From Elusimicrobiales bacterium (GTDB taxonomy: Bacteria > Elusimicrobiota > Elusimicrobia > Elusimicrobiales > UBA9959): a DNA stretch of 34,257 nt. Under the pieces are notes generated by a model, which saw only the letters and a list, made by a program, of their open reading frames with translations, had not been told where the DNA came from and did no database searches. The DNA is taken from NCBI GenBank assembly GCA_031082205.1, contig JAVHLJ010000027.1, positions 1-34,257 on the forward strand, given 5' to 3'. The translations under genes were made by a program, and so were the position numbers. Of this stretch, positions 13,977 through 22,127 are shown piece after piece; position 1 is the stretch's first letter; every line of letters begins with the position of its first letter.

Positions 13977-14477
13977 ATGGCGCGGAGTTTCCTGATAAGT
14001 TTCCTTTCGTTCCCTTTCTCGGCGCTGGCCTTCATCATAGGGTGGGCCGGCTGGGACCTGCGTACCGGCGCGCTGGCGGCGGCGATCGTTTTCTCGGTGT
14101 TCTTCGTCGCGGCGATAGTCAATCTCTTCTTCGTGAGGCGCTTCACCTATCTCGACGCGGTCCTGCCGGTCGTCTTCGCCGGCGTGTGGTCGCTGGCGCT
14201 GGCGCCTTTCAGTTTCGGGGCCAGCCTGTTCTCGGCGCCTTTCTTCATCGGCGCGGCCGTCCTGCTGGGCGTCTGCATAGCGGTGACGGCGCGCTGGGAC
14301 ACGCCCAAGGGCTGGCTGACGCTGCCGGCGCTGGTCTTCCTCTACGAGATGCTGCCGATAAACATCCCCGGGCCGGTGGACGACACCTTTTCGCTGACGG
14401 CTTCGCTGGGCGCGGTAGGCGCGCTTTTCTTCAAGCGCGTCCTGCCCGAGATAACCCGCTCCCGGCCTAAGCGATAG
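13977..14477 (+). CDS. Small integral membrane protein, function unknown
   Basis: This 166-residue protein has about five transmembrane segments (around SFLISFLSFPFSALAFIIGW, ALAAAIVFSVFFVAAIVNLF, VFAGVWSLALAPF, SAPFFIGAAVLLGVCIAV and LTLPALVFLYEMLP) and a basic tail. ATG 13977 is preferred, with GCGGGGG as a weak SD; the longer frame upstream overlaps the exonuclease gene. I do not recognise the family and see no conserved polar motif within the membrane spans. It is probably co-transcribed with the exonuclease gene. Confidence 0.7.
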   Translation: MARSFLISFLSFPFSALAFIIGWAGWDLRTGALAAAIVFSVFFVAAIVNLFFVRRFTYLDAVLPVVFAGVWSLALAPFSFGASLFSAPFFIGAAVLLGVCIAVTARWDTPKGWLTLPALVFLYEMLPINIPGPVDDTFSLTASLGAVGALFFKRVLPEITRSRPKR

Positions 14478-14481
14478 TGAT

Positions 14482-14487
14482 ATAATA
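14482..14487 (+). promoter_or_regulatory. Consensus -10 TATAAT for leaderless pxp transcript
   Basis: A perfect TATAAT sits 8 nt before the pxpB ATG at 14496, and no SD precedes that ATG. Transcription would start at or near the start codon. Confidence 0.55.
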
Positions 14488-14495
14488 GTGCCGGT

Positions 14496-15146
14496 ATGGC
14501 CGCCGGAGCGAAGACCAATACTTATTTTATAGGCGACGCGTGCCTGTGCTGGCAGCTGGGCGATAAGATCGACCGGCTGACCTCGCTGCGCGTGCTCTGG
14601 GCCTACCGCCGGCTGCGCAAGGACCCGGAGCTCAGGCGGCTGGGCGTGCGCGACCTGGTGCCGTCTTACATCGCGCTGGCGGCGCACGCCGACCCGCTCC
14701 GCGACTGGGAGGCCATCCGCGCGGCGGTGGACCGCGGCCTGGCCGAGGTGCCGTCCGACGAGGCGGCGCTGGCGGTGCAGGGCGCCAGGCGCCATAAGCT
14801 GCCGGTCGTTTATAACGGCGAGGACCTGGCGCGCGTGGCCGAGCACGCCGGCCTTCCCGCGGAAGAGGTCATAAAGCGCCACACCGCGCCGGAATACCTG
14901 GTGGCGATGGTGGGCTTCCGCCCTCATTTCCCTTATCTCCTGGGCCTGGACAAGAGCCTGGTCACGCCGCGGCTGGATTCGCCGCGCACGGCCGTGCCGG
15001 CGGGCGCCGTGGGCGTGGCCGGCGAGCAGACCGGCATTTACCCGGAGACCTCGCCGGGCGGCTGGAACATTCTCGGCATGACGCGGCCGGAGCTGCTCTA
15101 CGATATCGAGCCCGGCGATACCGTGCTCTTCGAGAGGGCCGGATGA
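14496..15146 (+). CDS. pxpB: 5-oxoprolinase subunit PxpB (KipI-like)
   Basis: This 216-residue protein is the PxpB (KipI/carboxyltransferase domain 1) subunit of the ATP-dependent 5-oxoprolinase PxpABC, which opens 5-oxoproline to glutamate. Diagnostic motifs are YLVAMVGFRPHFPYLLGLD, RLDSPRTAVPAGAVGVAGEQ and TGIYPETSPGGWNILG. The N-terminal 30 residues are typical of the family (YFIGDACLCWQLGDKID). It overlaps the following PxpA-PxpC fusion by 4 bp (ATGA), so the subunits are translationally coupled. This subunit alone was once described as a histidine-kinase inhibitor in Bacillus; the complete gene set here supports the metabolic role. Confidence 0.93.
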   Translation: MAAGAKTNTYFIGDACLCWQLGDKIDRLTSLRVLWAYRRLRKDPELRRLGVRDLVPSYIALAAHADPLRDWEAIRAAVDRGLAEVPSDEAALAVQGARRHKLPVVYNGEDLARVAEHAGLPAEEVIKRHTAPEYLVAMVGFRPHFPYLLGLDKSLVTPRLDSPRTAVPAGAVGVAGEQTGIYPETSPGGWNILGMTRPELLYDIEPGDTVLFERAG

Positions 15147-16744
15147 AGGTGCAGATCAACTGCGACATAGGCGAGCGCGGCGCCCTGCACGCCGAGGACC
15201 GGCTGCTGATGGAGCTGGTGCAGATAGCCAATATCGCCTGCGACGGCCACGCCGGCGACCGCGAGAGCGTGGCCGCCTTCCGCGCGCTGGCGGTGAAGCA
15301 CGGCGTCGCGGTATCGGCGCATCTTTCCTATCCCGACAAGCCCAATTTCGGCCGCGAGACGATGAGGCTGTCCGAACCCGAGCTGCTGGCCGCGCTGGAC
15401 GCGCAGCTTTCGCTGCTGCCCGGCGTCAAGCTGGTCAAGTTCCACGGCGCGCTCTACAACGACGCCTGCCGCGACGCGGCGCTGGCGGCGACGCTGGCGG
15501 GCTGGCTTAAGAAGAACGATATCGCCACGCTGCTGGCGCCCAACGATTCCGAGATAGCGGCCGCCGCCCGCCGGCAGGGCGTGGTGGTGATGCGCGAGGC
15601 CTTCGTGGACCGCCGCTACGGCTGGGACGACGGGGCCGCCGCGCTCCGCCTGGCGCCGCGCAAGGCCGGCGGCGTGATAAAGGACCTGGGCGAGGCGCTG
15701 GCCCAGGCGACGGAGATAGTGGCCCGCGGCCGCGTGAACGTCAGCGGCGACCCGGCCCGGCCCGTCTGGCGGGACATCAAGGCCGACACGCTCTGCATCC
15801 ATTCCGATTCGCCGATAGCGCTGGACCTGGCCGGCCGGCTGGGCGAGACCATCGAGAAGGCGCTCAAGGCCGCGGCCGCCGCCGGCGTGCGCGGCAATAT
15901 CCGGCTGGTGCGGCCCGGCTTCTGCGGCACGGCCGGCCTGCCGGTTTACGGCAGGCAGGACATCGGCATCTCGCCGGCGGGGGCGATGGACCGCTTCGCG
16001 CTGCGGCGCGGCAACCTGATGCTGGGCAATCCCGAGGGCGCGCCCGCGCTGGAGATAGTGGGCCCGCCCGAGATAGAACTGCTCACGCCGGGGCGTTTCG
16101 CGCTGACCGGCGGCGCGGTGGACGCGAAACTCACCCGTCCCGACGGCTCGGCGATGGAAGTGGACCACAGCCGCGTCTACGAGGGCGAGGCCGGCGACCG
16201 GCTCACCTTCGGCAACCGCCGCTACGGCATGTACACCTATTTTTCCTTCAGGGGCCGCGCCGGCGGCGGCCCGCCGCCCGGCGAGGCCGTGCCCTTCGTG
16301 GCCGTCGGCGGCTGGACGGACCCCCAGAACCGCATACGCGTGGTGCCCGGCCCCGAGTACAAGTGCCTCCGCCAGCCCGGCCAGTTCTTCTTCACCCAGT
16401 GGCGCACCACGGTGAGGATGGACCGCATGGGCATGAGGCTCTCGGGCGATCCGGGCGTGGACTGCGACATGGGCAACATGATCTCGGGAGCGGTGGCCGA
16501 CGGCACCGTGCAGCTGACGCCGGACGGGCCGATAATCCTGCTGCGCCACCGCCAGACCACCGGCGGTTACCCGCGCATTTTCAACGTCATCTCGGCCGAC
16601 ATGGACCTGCTCTGCCAGTACGGCCCCGGCCAGGCCATCCACTTCGCCCAGGTCACGCTGGACCAGGCCCGCGAGGCCGCGCGCCTCAAGGAAGAGGCGC
16701 TCGACAGGCTCCGCAAAGGCGAGGCGCGGGCGGGCAATGCTTAA
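15143..16744 (+). CDS. pxpA/pxpC: Fused 5-oxoprolinase subunits PxpA (LamB/YcsF) and PxpC (KipA)
   Basis: The protein has 533 residues. Residues 1 to about 247 are PxpA (LamB/YcsF fold): QINCDIGE, IACDGHAGDRESV, SAHLSYPDKPNFGR, LVKFHGALYND, a DRRYGWDDG motif and VNVSGDP. From about residue 255 the chain is PxpC (KipA/carboxyltransferase domain 2): RLVRPGFCGTAGLPVYGRQD, ISPAGAMDRFALRRGNLMLG, ALEIVGPPEIELL and RTTVRMDRMGMRLSGD. These are usually separate proteins of roughly 250 and 300 residues, so this is a genuine in-frame fusion without a break. With PxpB upstream it gives a two-gene, three-subunit 5-oxoprolinase for recycling 5-oxoproline from spontaneous glutamine and peptide cyclisation. 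The PxpA part shows the usual acidic and His residues, so activity is likely. Confidence 0.93.
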   Translation: MKVQINCDIGERGALHAEDRLLMELVQIANIACDGHAGDRESVAAFRALAVKHGVAVSAHLSYPDKPNFGRETMRLSEPELLAALDAQLSLLPGVKLVKFHGALYNDACRDAALAATLAGWLKKNDIATLLAPNDSEIAAAARRQGVVVMREAFVDRRYGWDDGAAALRLAPRKAGGVIKDLGEALAQATEIVARGRVNVSGDPARPVWRDIKADTLCIHSDSPIALDLAGRLGETIEKALKAAAAAGVRGNIRLVRPGFCGTAGLPVYGRQDIGISPAGAMDRFALRRGNLMLGNPEGAPALEIVGPPEIELLTPGRFALTGGAVDAKLTRPDGSAMEVDHSRVYEGEAGDRLTFGNRRYGMYTYFSFRGRAGGGPPPGEAVPFVAVGGWTDPQNRIRVVPGPEYKCLRQPGQFFFTQWRTTVRMDRMGMRLSGDPGVDCDMGNMISGAVADGTVQLTPDGPIILLRHRQTTGGYPRIFNVISADMDLLCQYGPGQAIHFAQVTLDQAREAARLKEEALDRLRKGEARAGNA

Positions 16745-17522
16745 GTTCAGATCTTTCAGGTCCGGCAGCGGCGGCAACGCGGCGCTGCTCTGGGACGAGG
16801 CCGGCGGCGTCTTCATAGATTTCGCGCCGGGCTGCCAGCGCGACTGCCGCGCGGTGCTGGCCGAGGCGCGCTCTCTCTGCGGCGAACTGCTGGGCGCCGT
16901 CATAACCCACGCCCACGGCGACCATATCAACAGGAATTCGCTCAAGGTGCTGGCCGAGGCCGGGCTGAAGGCGTACTGCCACCCGCGCGCGGCCGAGCAG
17001 GCGCTGGCCAGGTACGGCGGCGAGTACGCCGGCGTGCTGAGCCCTTTCGAGGGCGCGCTGGTGCTGGGCGACTTCACCGTGTCGCAGGCCGAGGTGCCGC
17101 ACGCGCCGGATTACCACACCTGCGCGCTGAACGTTACCTACGGGCGCGGCCTGAAGCGCCGCCGGGCCGCCGTCTTCACCGATCTCCGCGCCTTCACCGA
17201 CACGCATGTCGCCTTCGCGGCGGGGGCGGACCTGCTGCTGCTGGAATCCAATCACGACCCCGAGCTGCGGCGGCTCAACTGGCATCCCGGTTCCGAGTAC
17301 CACATGTCCAACCCGATGGCGGCCGATTTCCTCTGCCGCGTCTGCGAGGCCGACGGCCCGCCGCAGGCGGTGGTGCTGGCCCACCTGAGCGAGAAGTGCA
17401 ATGAGCCGGACCTCCCCGCGCTGGAGGTGCGCAGGCATTTCAAAAAGAAGAAGCGGCCGCTCAAGTTCCGCCTCCATACCGCCCCGCGTGGCGGCCCCGG
17501 CGCCCACGTGGAAATAGAATGA
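16737..17522 (+). CDS. Metallo-beta-lactamase-fold hydrolase (YycJ/WalJ-like)
   Basis: This 261-residue enzyme has the binuclear-metal motif THAHGDHI, an Asp in AAVFTDLRAF, LLLESNHDPE and a late AHLSEKCNEP. The ESNHD and HLS motifs are characteristic of the YycJ/WalJ group, thought to be a 5'-3' nuclease or phosphoesterase. It begins inside the PxpC end (8-bp overlap) and its stop overlaps the metallopeptidase start by 4 bp, so expression is coupled to the oxoprolinase genes although the function looks unrelated. The N-terminal FRSFRSGSGGNAALLW is also typical. Substrate is unknown. Confidence 0.88.
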   Translation: MLKFRSFRSGSGGNAALLWDEAGGVFIDFAPGCQRDCRAVLAEARSLCGELLGAVITHAHGDHINRNSLKVLAEAGLKAYCHPRAAEQALARYGGEYAGVLSPFEGALVLGDFTVSQAEVPHAPDYHTCALNVTYGRGLKRRRAAVFTDLRAFTDTHVAFAAGADLLLLESNHDPELRRLNWHPGSEYHMSNPMAADFLCRVCEADGPPQAVVLAHLSEKCNEPDLPALEVRRHFKKKKRPLKFRLHTAPRGGPGAHVEIE

Positions 17523-18013
17523 CCCATAAAGTCGGCGAGATCTGCCGCGACATAGACCGCTTCCTGCGGGGGCTCTCGCGCGACCTGCCGGGGATCTTCA
17601 CCGTGCCGCGGCCGCGCCCGCCGCGCCGCGTCTATCGCCGCTCCGTCCGCCGCGCCGCCGCGCCGCGCGCTTCGGCCGCCGACATAGCCCGCGCGCGCGT
17701 GCTGCTCACCGCCCGTACGGAGCACTGGTCGGCGGAGCTGGGCATACCGTACAAACGCATAGCCATACGCTCGCAGCGCACGCGCTGGGGCAGCTGCTCG
17801 GCGAAGGGCAATCTCAATTTCAACTGGCGGCTTGCCGCGGCGCCCGCGGCCGTGCTGGATTACGTGGTCATACACGAGCTCTGCCACCTGCGCGAGCTCA
17901 ATCATTCGCGCGATTTCTGGGCGCACGTGAAGCTCGCCTGCCCCGACTATAAATCGCACCGCCGCTGGCTGCGCGACAATACCGCCGCCCTGATGTCCCT
18001 CGCCGCGCTCTAG
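17519..18013 (+). CDS. YgjP-like (DUF45) zinc metallopeptidase
   Basis: This 164-residue protein has the DUF45/YgjP core: RTRWGSCSAKGNLNFNWRL, then DYVVIHELCHLRELNHSRDF with the HExxH zinc site (HELCH) and the downstream His of NHS, and FWAHVKLACPDYK. The N-terminal 60 residues are Arg/Pro-rich and variable. Family members resemble the minigluzincin fold; biological substrates are not established. It is the last gene of a coupled run and is followed 23 bp later by a strong terminator. Confidence 0.9.
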   Translation: MTHKVGEICRDIDRFLRGLSRDLPGIFTVPRPRPPRRVYRRSVRRAAAPRASAADIARARVLLTARTEHWSAELGIPYKRIAIRSQRTRWGSCSAKGNLNFNWRLAAAPAAVLDYVVIHELCHLRELNHSRDFWAHVKLACPDYKSHRRWLRDNTAALMSLAAL

Positions 18014-18036
18014 TCCCGGCCCGGCCCGTAAAAAAG

Positions 18037-18064
18037 AGAACCCCCGCCGCCCGGCGGGGGTTCT
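18037..18064. terminator. Bidirectional intrinsic terminator between convergent genes
   Basis: AGAACCCCCGCC (18037-18048) and GGCGGGGGTTCT (18053-18064) form a perfect 12-bp stem with loop GCCC. TGTTTTC follows on the plus strand, and the A run at 18030-18035 gives a U tract on the minus strand. It lies between the convergent metallopeptidase gene and the minus-strand gene ending at 18092. Confidence 0.9.
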
Positions 18065-18091
18065 GTTTTCGCGGGGGGGAACCGCGGGGGG

Positions 18092-19156
18092 TCAGAACTC
18101 GTTGAAGTAGGAGACCTTCTCGTTGCCGTCGCGGTTGATTATCCAGTGGTCGATGGTGGTGCCGCCGTTGACCGGCACCTTGTACTTTTCGGCGGCCTGT
18201 TCCAGGCGCGCGGGGTCGGCGGGGCAGGCGAAGCCGCCGCGGGTCTTGCCGTGCTTGGCCTCCAGGCGGCCCAGCGACTCCTTGAACTTCTCCACGCCGC
18301 GCTGGGTGGCGAACTTTGAGCAGTTGTGGTTCTCCTGGTAGGTGAGGTCCACGTAGCGGGCGAAGTCTATGCGGCGCTCGGGGTTCTGCTTCCACTGGCC
18401 GGCTTCGCAGACTATGTAGGGGCCGTAATTGTGTTCCTTGCCCAGCACGTCGTCCTCCTTCTGCAGCATGTGGTTCCAGAAGCGCATGCCGTTGAAGTTG
18501 GCGGAGAGGTCGGCGTAGGTGAAGACGCCGGTGGCCAGGAAGTTGCCGCCCAGGTAGGTCTTCTCGGCCATGACGCCTATCTTGAGCACGCGGCGCAGCT
18601 TCATGCCGCGGATATGGTGGCGCTTGAAGTAGGCGTAGCCCATGCCGAACATGTGCTCCAGCTTGTCCACGCCGATCACGTAGCCGCCGACCTTGACCAG
18701 CGGCGAGAGGGCCAGCGGGCTCTTGGCGGCGCCGCTGCGTCCCAGCAGGAAGCCGTTGCCGACGGACCATTCGCCGTAGACGGATTCGTCGAGCGGGATG
18801 ACGCTGCGCTGTATGCGGCCGTCGAGCATGTCGTTGATCAGCCGGCTCTTGCCGTGGTTGGCGAAGACGTTGCGCAGCTGGGAGTAGAGCTTCTCCTCGG
18901 GGGTCTTGGGCGGCGGCTCATTGTCGAAGTCGTCGTACATGAAGTGCTGGGGCTCGGGCTTCGCGTCCGGGGAGGAGCAGCCGCCGTCGCGGTTGAGGTT
19001 CTCGAGTATGTCGTAGACGGCGCGGTTGGAGTAGGCGTTGAGTTCCTCGGTGATGTCGGCCACTTCCTCGTCGGCCAGGGTGTAGTGGTCGGTCTCGGCG
19101 GCGAAGGCCGATACCGGCGCCAGTATGAGGGAGAAGATAAGGGCTTTTCTGATCAT
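18092..19156 (-). CDS. Exported protein of unknown function
   Basis: This 354-residue protein has a clear signal peptide (MIRKALIFSLILAPVSAFAA) after AGGAGA, which fixes the start at 19156 rather than 19204. The mature chain begins ETDHYTLADEEVADITEEL and includes VGGYVIGVDKLEHMFGMGYA and GVMAEKTYLGGNFLATGVFT, the latter with YADLSANFNGMRFW nearby. The DKLEHMFGMGYA segment recalls the DKxxHF motif of YfiM-like (DUF2279) envelope proteins, but I would not assign it on that alone. Four cysteines in the mature part could form disulphides. No catalytic motif is recognised. It is transcribed alone between two terminators, downstream of the DnaE-like gene. Confidence 0.8.
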   Translation of the reverse strand: MIRKALIFSLILAPVSAFAAETDHYTLADEEVADITEELNAYSNRAVYDILENLNRDGGCSSPDAKPEPQHFMYDDFDNEPPPKTPEEKLYSQLRNVFANHGKSRLINDMLDGRIQRSVIPLDESVYGEWSVGNGFLLGRSGAAKSPLALSPLVKVGGYVIGVDKLEHMFGMGYAYFKRHHIRGMKLRRVLKIGVMAEKTYLGGNFLATGVFTYADLSANFNGMRFWNHMLQKEDDVLGKEHNYGPYIVCEAGQWKQNPERRIDFARYVDLTYQENHNCSKFATQRGVEKFKESLGRLEAKHGKTRGGFACPADPARLEQAAEKYKVPVNGGTTIDHWIINRDGNEKVSYFNEF

Positions 19157-19223
19157 GTGGTCTCCTTGCTCCGCGCCGGGCCCGGCCCGGCTCCGCGGCT
19201 GCAAGGTAATTATGGAAATTAAA

Positions 19224-19289
19224 GGGCCTTCCGCTGATGAGGCGAAAGGCCCGATTTTCTCTAGTTATTGGGCCCGGTTTTCCCGGGCC
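19224..19289. terminator. Two hairpins downstream of the DnaE-like gene
   Basis: GGGCCTTCCGC (19224-19234) pairs with GCGAAAGGCCC (19242-19252) with one mismatch; on the minus strand it is followed by TTTAATTT, and on the plus strand by GATTTTCT. A second stem, GGCCCGG/CCGGGCC (19271-19289, loop TTTTC), lies nearer the gene end. Read on the minus strand they terminate the gene that stops at 19313. Confidence 0.75.
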
Positions 19290-19312
19290 TTAGGGGCAGG
19301 ACGGCGTAGGCC

Positions 19313-21685
19313 TTATATCTTCACGCCTATGCGCCGCGCCTCGGCCATGTAGAGCGCGTAATTGCCCTGGTCCTGGCGGCCCTGCTCGTTCTCTATCAGG
19401 GCGGTCATGAACTCGCGCGGGTAATTGGCCTTGAGCCAGGCCTGGCGGTAGGCCAGCAGGGCGTTGGCGACGGCGTGGGCCTTGCAGAAGGCGTGGCCGG
19501 CGACGCGGGCCATCGCGTCGAATACGGCGCCGGCGTCCCTGGGGCCGATCTTCTTCTTTTTGGCGCCGGCGATGAATTCCTTGCGGAACTTGTCGGCGGC
19601 TTTTTCGTCCCGCTTGCCCAGCGCGCGGCGCAGCTCGGCGGCCGCGGAGGGTTTGAAGCCGCCCAGCAGTCCGGCGGCGGCCATGATCTGTTCCTGGTAG
19701 ATGAAGAGCCCGCGCGTTCCGCCCAGCACCGGCTCCAGCGCCGGGTGGGGGAGTGCCGGGGCTTTGGCGGCCTTGGCGGCGATGAAGGCGTCCAGCAGGC
19801 CGGCCTGCATGGGGCCGGGGCGGTAGAGCGCTATCAGCGCGGCCAGGTCCTCGAGGCGCGAGGGCTGCAGCTGCACCAGGTACTTCTTTACGCCCTCGGT
19901 CTCCAGGCCGAAGACGCCGGTGGTGACGCCGTGGGAGATGAGCGTCCAGGTCTTGAGGTCGTCCTCCGCTATCGCGGCCAGGTCGAAGCCGCGCGTCTTT
20001 ATGCGCTCGAGCGCCGACTGCTGCGCGTCCAGCGCGCGCTGGCCGGCCAGGTCGAACTGCAGGAAGCCCAGGGCCGCCAGGTCGCGCTTGCCGTACTGCG
20101 CCGCCAGGCCGCCGCGGCGGCCGGCGTTGGAGAGCGGCATGAAGCCGGCCGCCGGACCGGGCGTTATCACCACGCCGGCGTTGTCGGCGCCCGAACCGTT
20201 CTTTATCCCGCAGAGCCTGTCGGTGAAGTCGGCCAGCTTCTCCACCGCGGGATCGGTCAGCAGGTGCTTAACCTCGACCAGGTCCGATATCTCGCCGCGG
20301 TGATTGAACGGTATGGCCGAGACCAGCCGCTCCACGGCGGCGCGGTCGGCGCCCAGGGCTATGCCCAGGTCGCGGGCCAGGTTGCGCGGCTGCTTGACGC
20401 TGAAATAACCGGCGGCGGCCACGGCGTCGTCGCCGTGCTTCTTGGCCAGCAGTTCCAGGAACTTGCCGCGGCGGGTCTCCTGCACCTCCAAGGTCAGCGG
20501 GGGGAAAGGCGAGCGCGAGGTGTCCAGGAAGCGCTCGAAGCTGAGCCCGTACTTCAGCGGGTCCACCCCGGTCACGCCCAGCGCGTAGTTTATCAGCGAG
20601 CCGGCGGCCGTGCCGCGGCCGGGGCCGGTCAGCACGCCCTCGCTCCGGGCGCGGCGCACGGCGTCGGCCAGTATGAGGAAATAATCCTCCAGCCCCGCCG
20701 CCTTGACGGCTTTCAGCTCGGCGTCCAGCCGCGACTTCTGCTCCGCGGTAGGCTTGCCCAGGCCCTTGAGGCAGAGTTCCTTCAATTTCGCCGGCGACTT
20801 GAACGGCGGGACCAGCGGCTCCCCCTCGGGCAGTTTCACGTCGCACTTGGCCGCTATGGCCAGCGTGTTCTTGAGCGCCTCGGGCGTGTGCGAGAAAAGT
20901 TTTGCCATCTGCTCGGGCGTCTTGAAATAATATTCCCTGCCGCTGAAGCGGAACCGGTCCGTCGCGGAGACCAGCGAGCGCGTGTTGAGGCAGAGCTTCA
21001 CGTCGTGCGTCTCCCAGTCGGCGGGCTTCCAGTAATGGCAGTCGTTGGTGGCCACCACGGGCAATTTGGTCTTCCTGGCCACCGCCAGCAGGCCCTTCAT
21101 CGCTTCCGCCTGCTCTTTCATCCCGTTGTCCATCAGCTCGATGTAGAAGTCGCCCTTGGCGAAGAGGCCGGAGAGCTTGCGCGCCATGACCGCGGCGCCG
21201 TCCAGGTCGCCGCGCTGGCAGGCGCGCGCGATGGGCCCGGCTATGCAGCCCGAGAGGCAGATGAGCCCCCTGGAGTGTTTGAGCAGCAGGTCCAGGTCCA
21301 CCTTGGGGCCGTGGTTGAAGCCCTCCAGGTAGCTTTTTGATACGAGGCGGCAGAGATTGGCGTAACCGTCGGCGTTCTTGGCCAGCAGGACCAGGTGGTT
21401 GGCGTCCTTGTGCGAGCCCTCGCTCTTGTCGGTCACCGGCGTGCGCTGCAGGTAGACCTCGCAGCCGATTATCGGCTTTATGCCCAGTTCGCGCGCGGTG
21501 AAATAGAACTCGGCGGCGCCGTACATATTGCCGTGGTCGGTTATGGCCATGGCGGGCTGCTTCTGCTCCGCCAGCCAGCGCATGAACTCGGACGGCCGGC
21601 CGTGGCAGTCGGTGAAGCGCAGCATGCCGTCGAAAAGAGAATATTCCGAATGATTGTGCAGGTGTATGAAAGCGGCTTTAGCCAT
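19313..21685 (-). CDS. Short DnaE-like protein (DNA polymerase III alpha family) with a substituted catalytic motif
   Basis: The protein has 790 residues against about 1,100-1,200 for full-length DnaE. The N-terminal PHP domain is well preserved (FIHLHNHSEYSLFDG, AITDHGNMYGAAEF, IIGCEVYL, VVATNDCHYW). The polymerase part keeps GPGRGTAAGSLINYALGVTG, DPLKYGLSFERFLD, LQFDLAGQRALD and IALYRPGPMQAGLLDAF. The catalytic block, normally PD-hydrophobic-D-hydrophobic-DF, reads PPLTLEV (residues about 395-401), so the first two catalytic Asp positions are Thr and Glu or absent. The chain ends after the thumb/fingers region and lacks the HhH, OB and tau-binding C-terminal parts. No frameshift is seen. 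It may be an inactive polymerase retained for its PHP or binding function, perhaps an ImuC-like accessory; that is inference. Confidence 0.88.
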   Translation of the reverse strand: MAKAAFIHLHNHSEYSLFDGMLRFTDCHGRPSEFMRWLAEQKQPAMAITDHGNMYGAAEFYFTARELGIKPIIGCEVYLQRTPVTDKSEGSHKDANHLVLLAKNADGYANLCRLVSKSYLEGFNHGPKVDLDLLLKHSRGLICLSGCIAGPIARACQRGDLDGAAVMARKLSGLFAKGDFYIELMDNGMKEQAEAMKGLLAVARKTKLPVVATNDCHYWKPADWETHDVKLCLNTRSLVSATDRFRFSGREYYFKTPEQMAKLFSHTPEALKNTLAIAAKCDVKLPEGEPLVPPFKSPAKLKELCLKGLGKPTAEQKSRLDAELKAVKAAGLEDYFLILADAVRRARSEGVLTGPGRGTAAGSLINYALGVTGVDPLKYGLSFERFLDTSRSPFPPLTLEVQETRRGKFLELLAKKHGDDAVAAAGYFSVKQPRNLARDLGIALGADRAAVERLVSAIPFNHRGEISDLVEVKHLLTDPAVEKLADFTDRLCGIKNGSGADNAGVVITPGPAAGFMPLSNAGRRGGLAAQYGKRDLAALGFLQFDLAGQRALDAQQSALERIKTRGFDLAAIAEDDLKTWTLISHGVTTGVFGLETEGVKKYLVQLQPSRLEDLAALIALYRPGPMQAGLLDAFIAAKAAKAPALPHPALEPVLGGTRGLFIYQEQIMAAAGLLGGFKPSAAAELRRALGKRDEKAADKFRKEFIAGAKKKKIGPRDAGAVFDAMARVAGHAFCKAHAVANALLAYRQAWLKANYPREFMTALIENEQGRQDQGNYALYMAEARRIGVKI

Positions 21686-21757
21686 ATGGCCCCCTTGGCG
21701 CAGTCCTAATTTACCATTTTTGGGGCCCGCCCGCCGTCCGGCCGCGCAATAATTAAT

Positions 21758-21763
21758 TATAAT
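21758..21763 (+). promoter_or_regulatory. Consensus -10 TATAAT for the envelope cluster
   Basis: AATTAATTATAAT precedes an in-frame ATG at 21771 by 7 nt, without an SD. The same AATTAATTATAAT block stands before the helicase gene at 29671. Confidence 0.5.
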
Positions 21764-21770
21764 GTTCCTT

Positions 21771-22127
21771 ATGACCGGGCGGTCCCGGCACGGGGGTTAT
21801 GAAATGAGCGAGAAGATAATTGCGGTACTTGCGATACTCCTGGCGGCTACGGCCACCTGGTTCGCGCTGAAGCCCGACAGCGAGCCCGAGCCCGTCGCGG
21901 CGGGCCAGCACGCGGCCATCGGGATCCCCGTCGAACGGGACGCCCAGGCCGTCCCGTCCGACAATAAAGAGAAGGCGCACGCGCTTTACACCGAGGGCCT
22001 CCGCCATTTCCAGGCCGCCGATTACGCCAAGGCCCGCGAGAAATGGGACGAGGCGCTCAAGCTCGATCCCGCCTACCCCGACCCCGCGGCCGGCCTGGAC
22101 CGCATAAAGAAGATAACCGGCAAGTGA
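21771..22127 (+). CDS. Membrane-anchored TPR protein
   Basis: This 118-residue protein has one transmembrane helix (KIIAVLAILLAATATWFAL), a short linker rich in Glu/Pro, and one to two TPR units (HALYTEGLRHFQAADYAKAR, then EKWDEALKLDPAYPD). The TATAAT 7 nt upstream favours ATG 21771; ATG 21804, nearer the membrane helix, is the alternative. It heads a coupled envelope cluster: the next gene starts at GTG 22124 within its stop codon. TPR modules mediate protein contacts, so it may help assemble or localise the secreted products downstream. Confidence 0.8.
   Translation: MTGRSRHGGYEMSEKIIAVLAILLAATATWFALKPDSEPEPVAAGQHAAIGIPVERDAQAVPSDNKEKAHALYTEGLRHFQAADYAKAREKWDEALKLDPAYPDPAAGLDRIKKITGK

Noticed and set aside
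19475-21340. 621-codon plus-strand open frame opposite the DnaE-like gene
   Set aside because: The minus-strand protein has continuous family motifs. The plus-strand frame shows only compositional bias.
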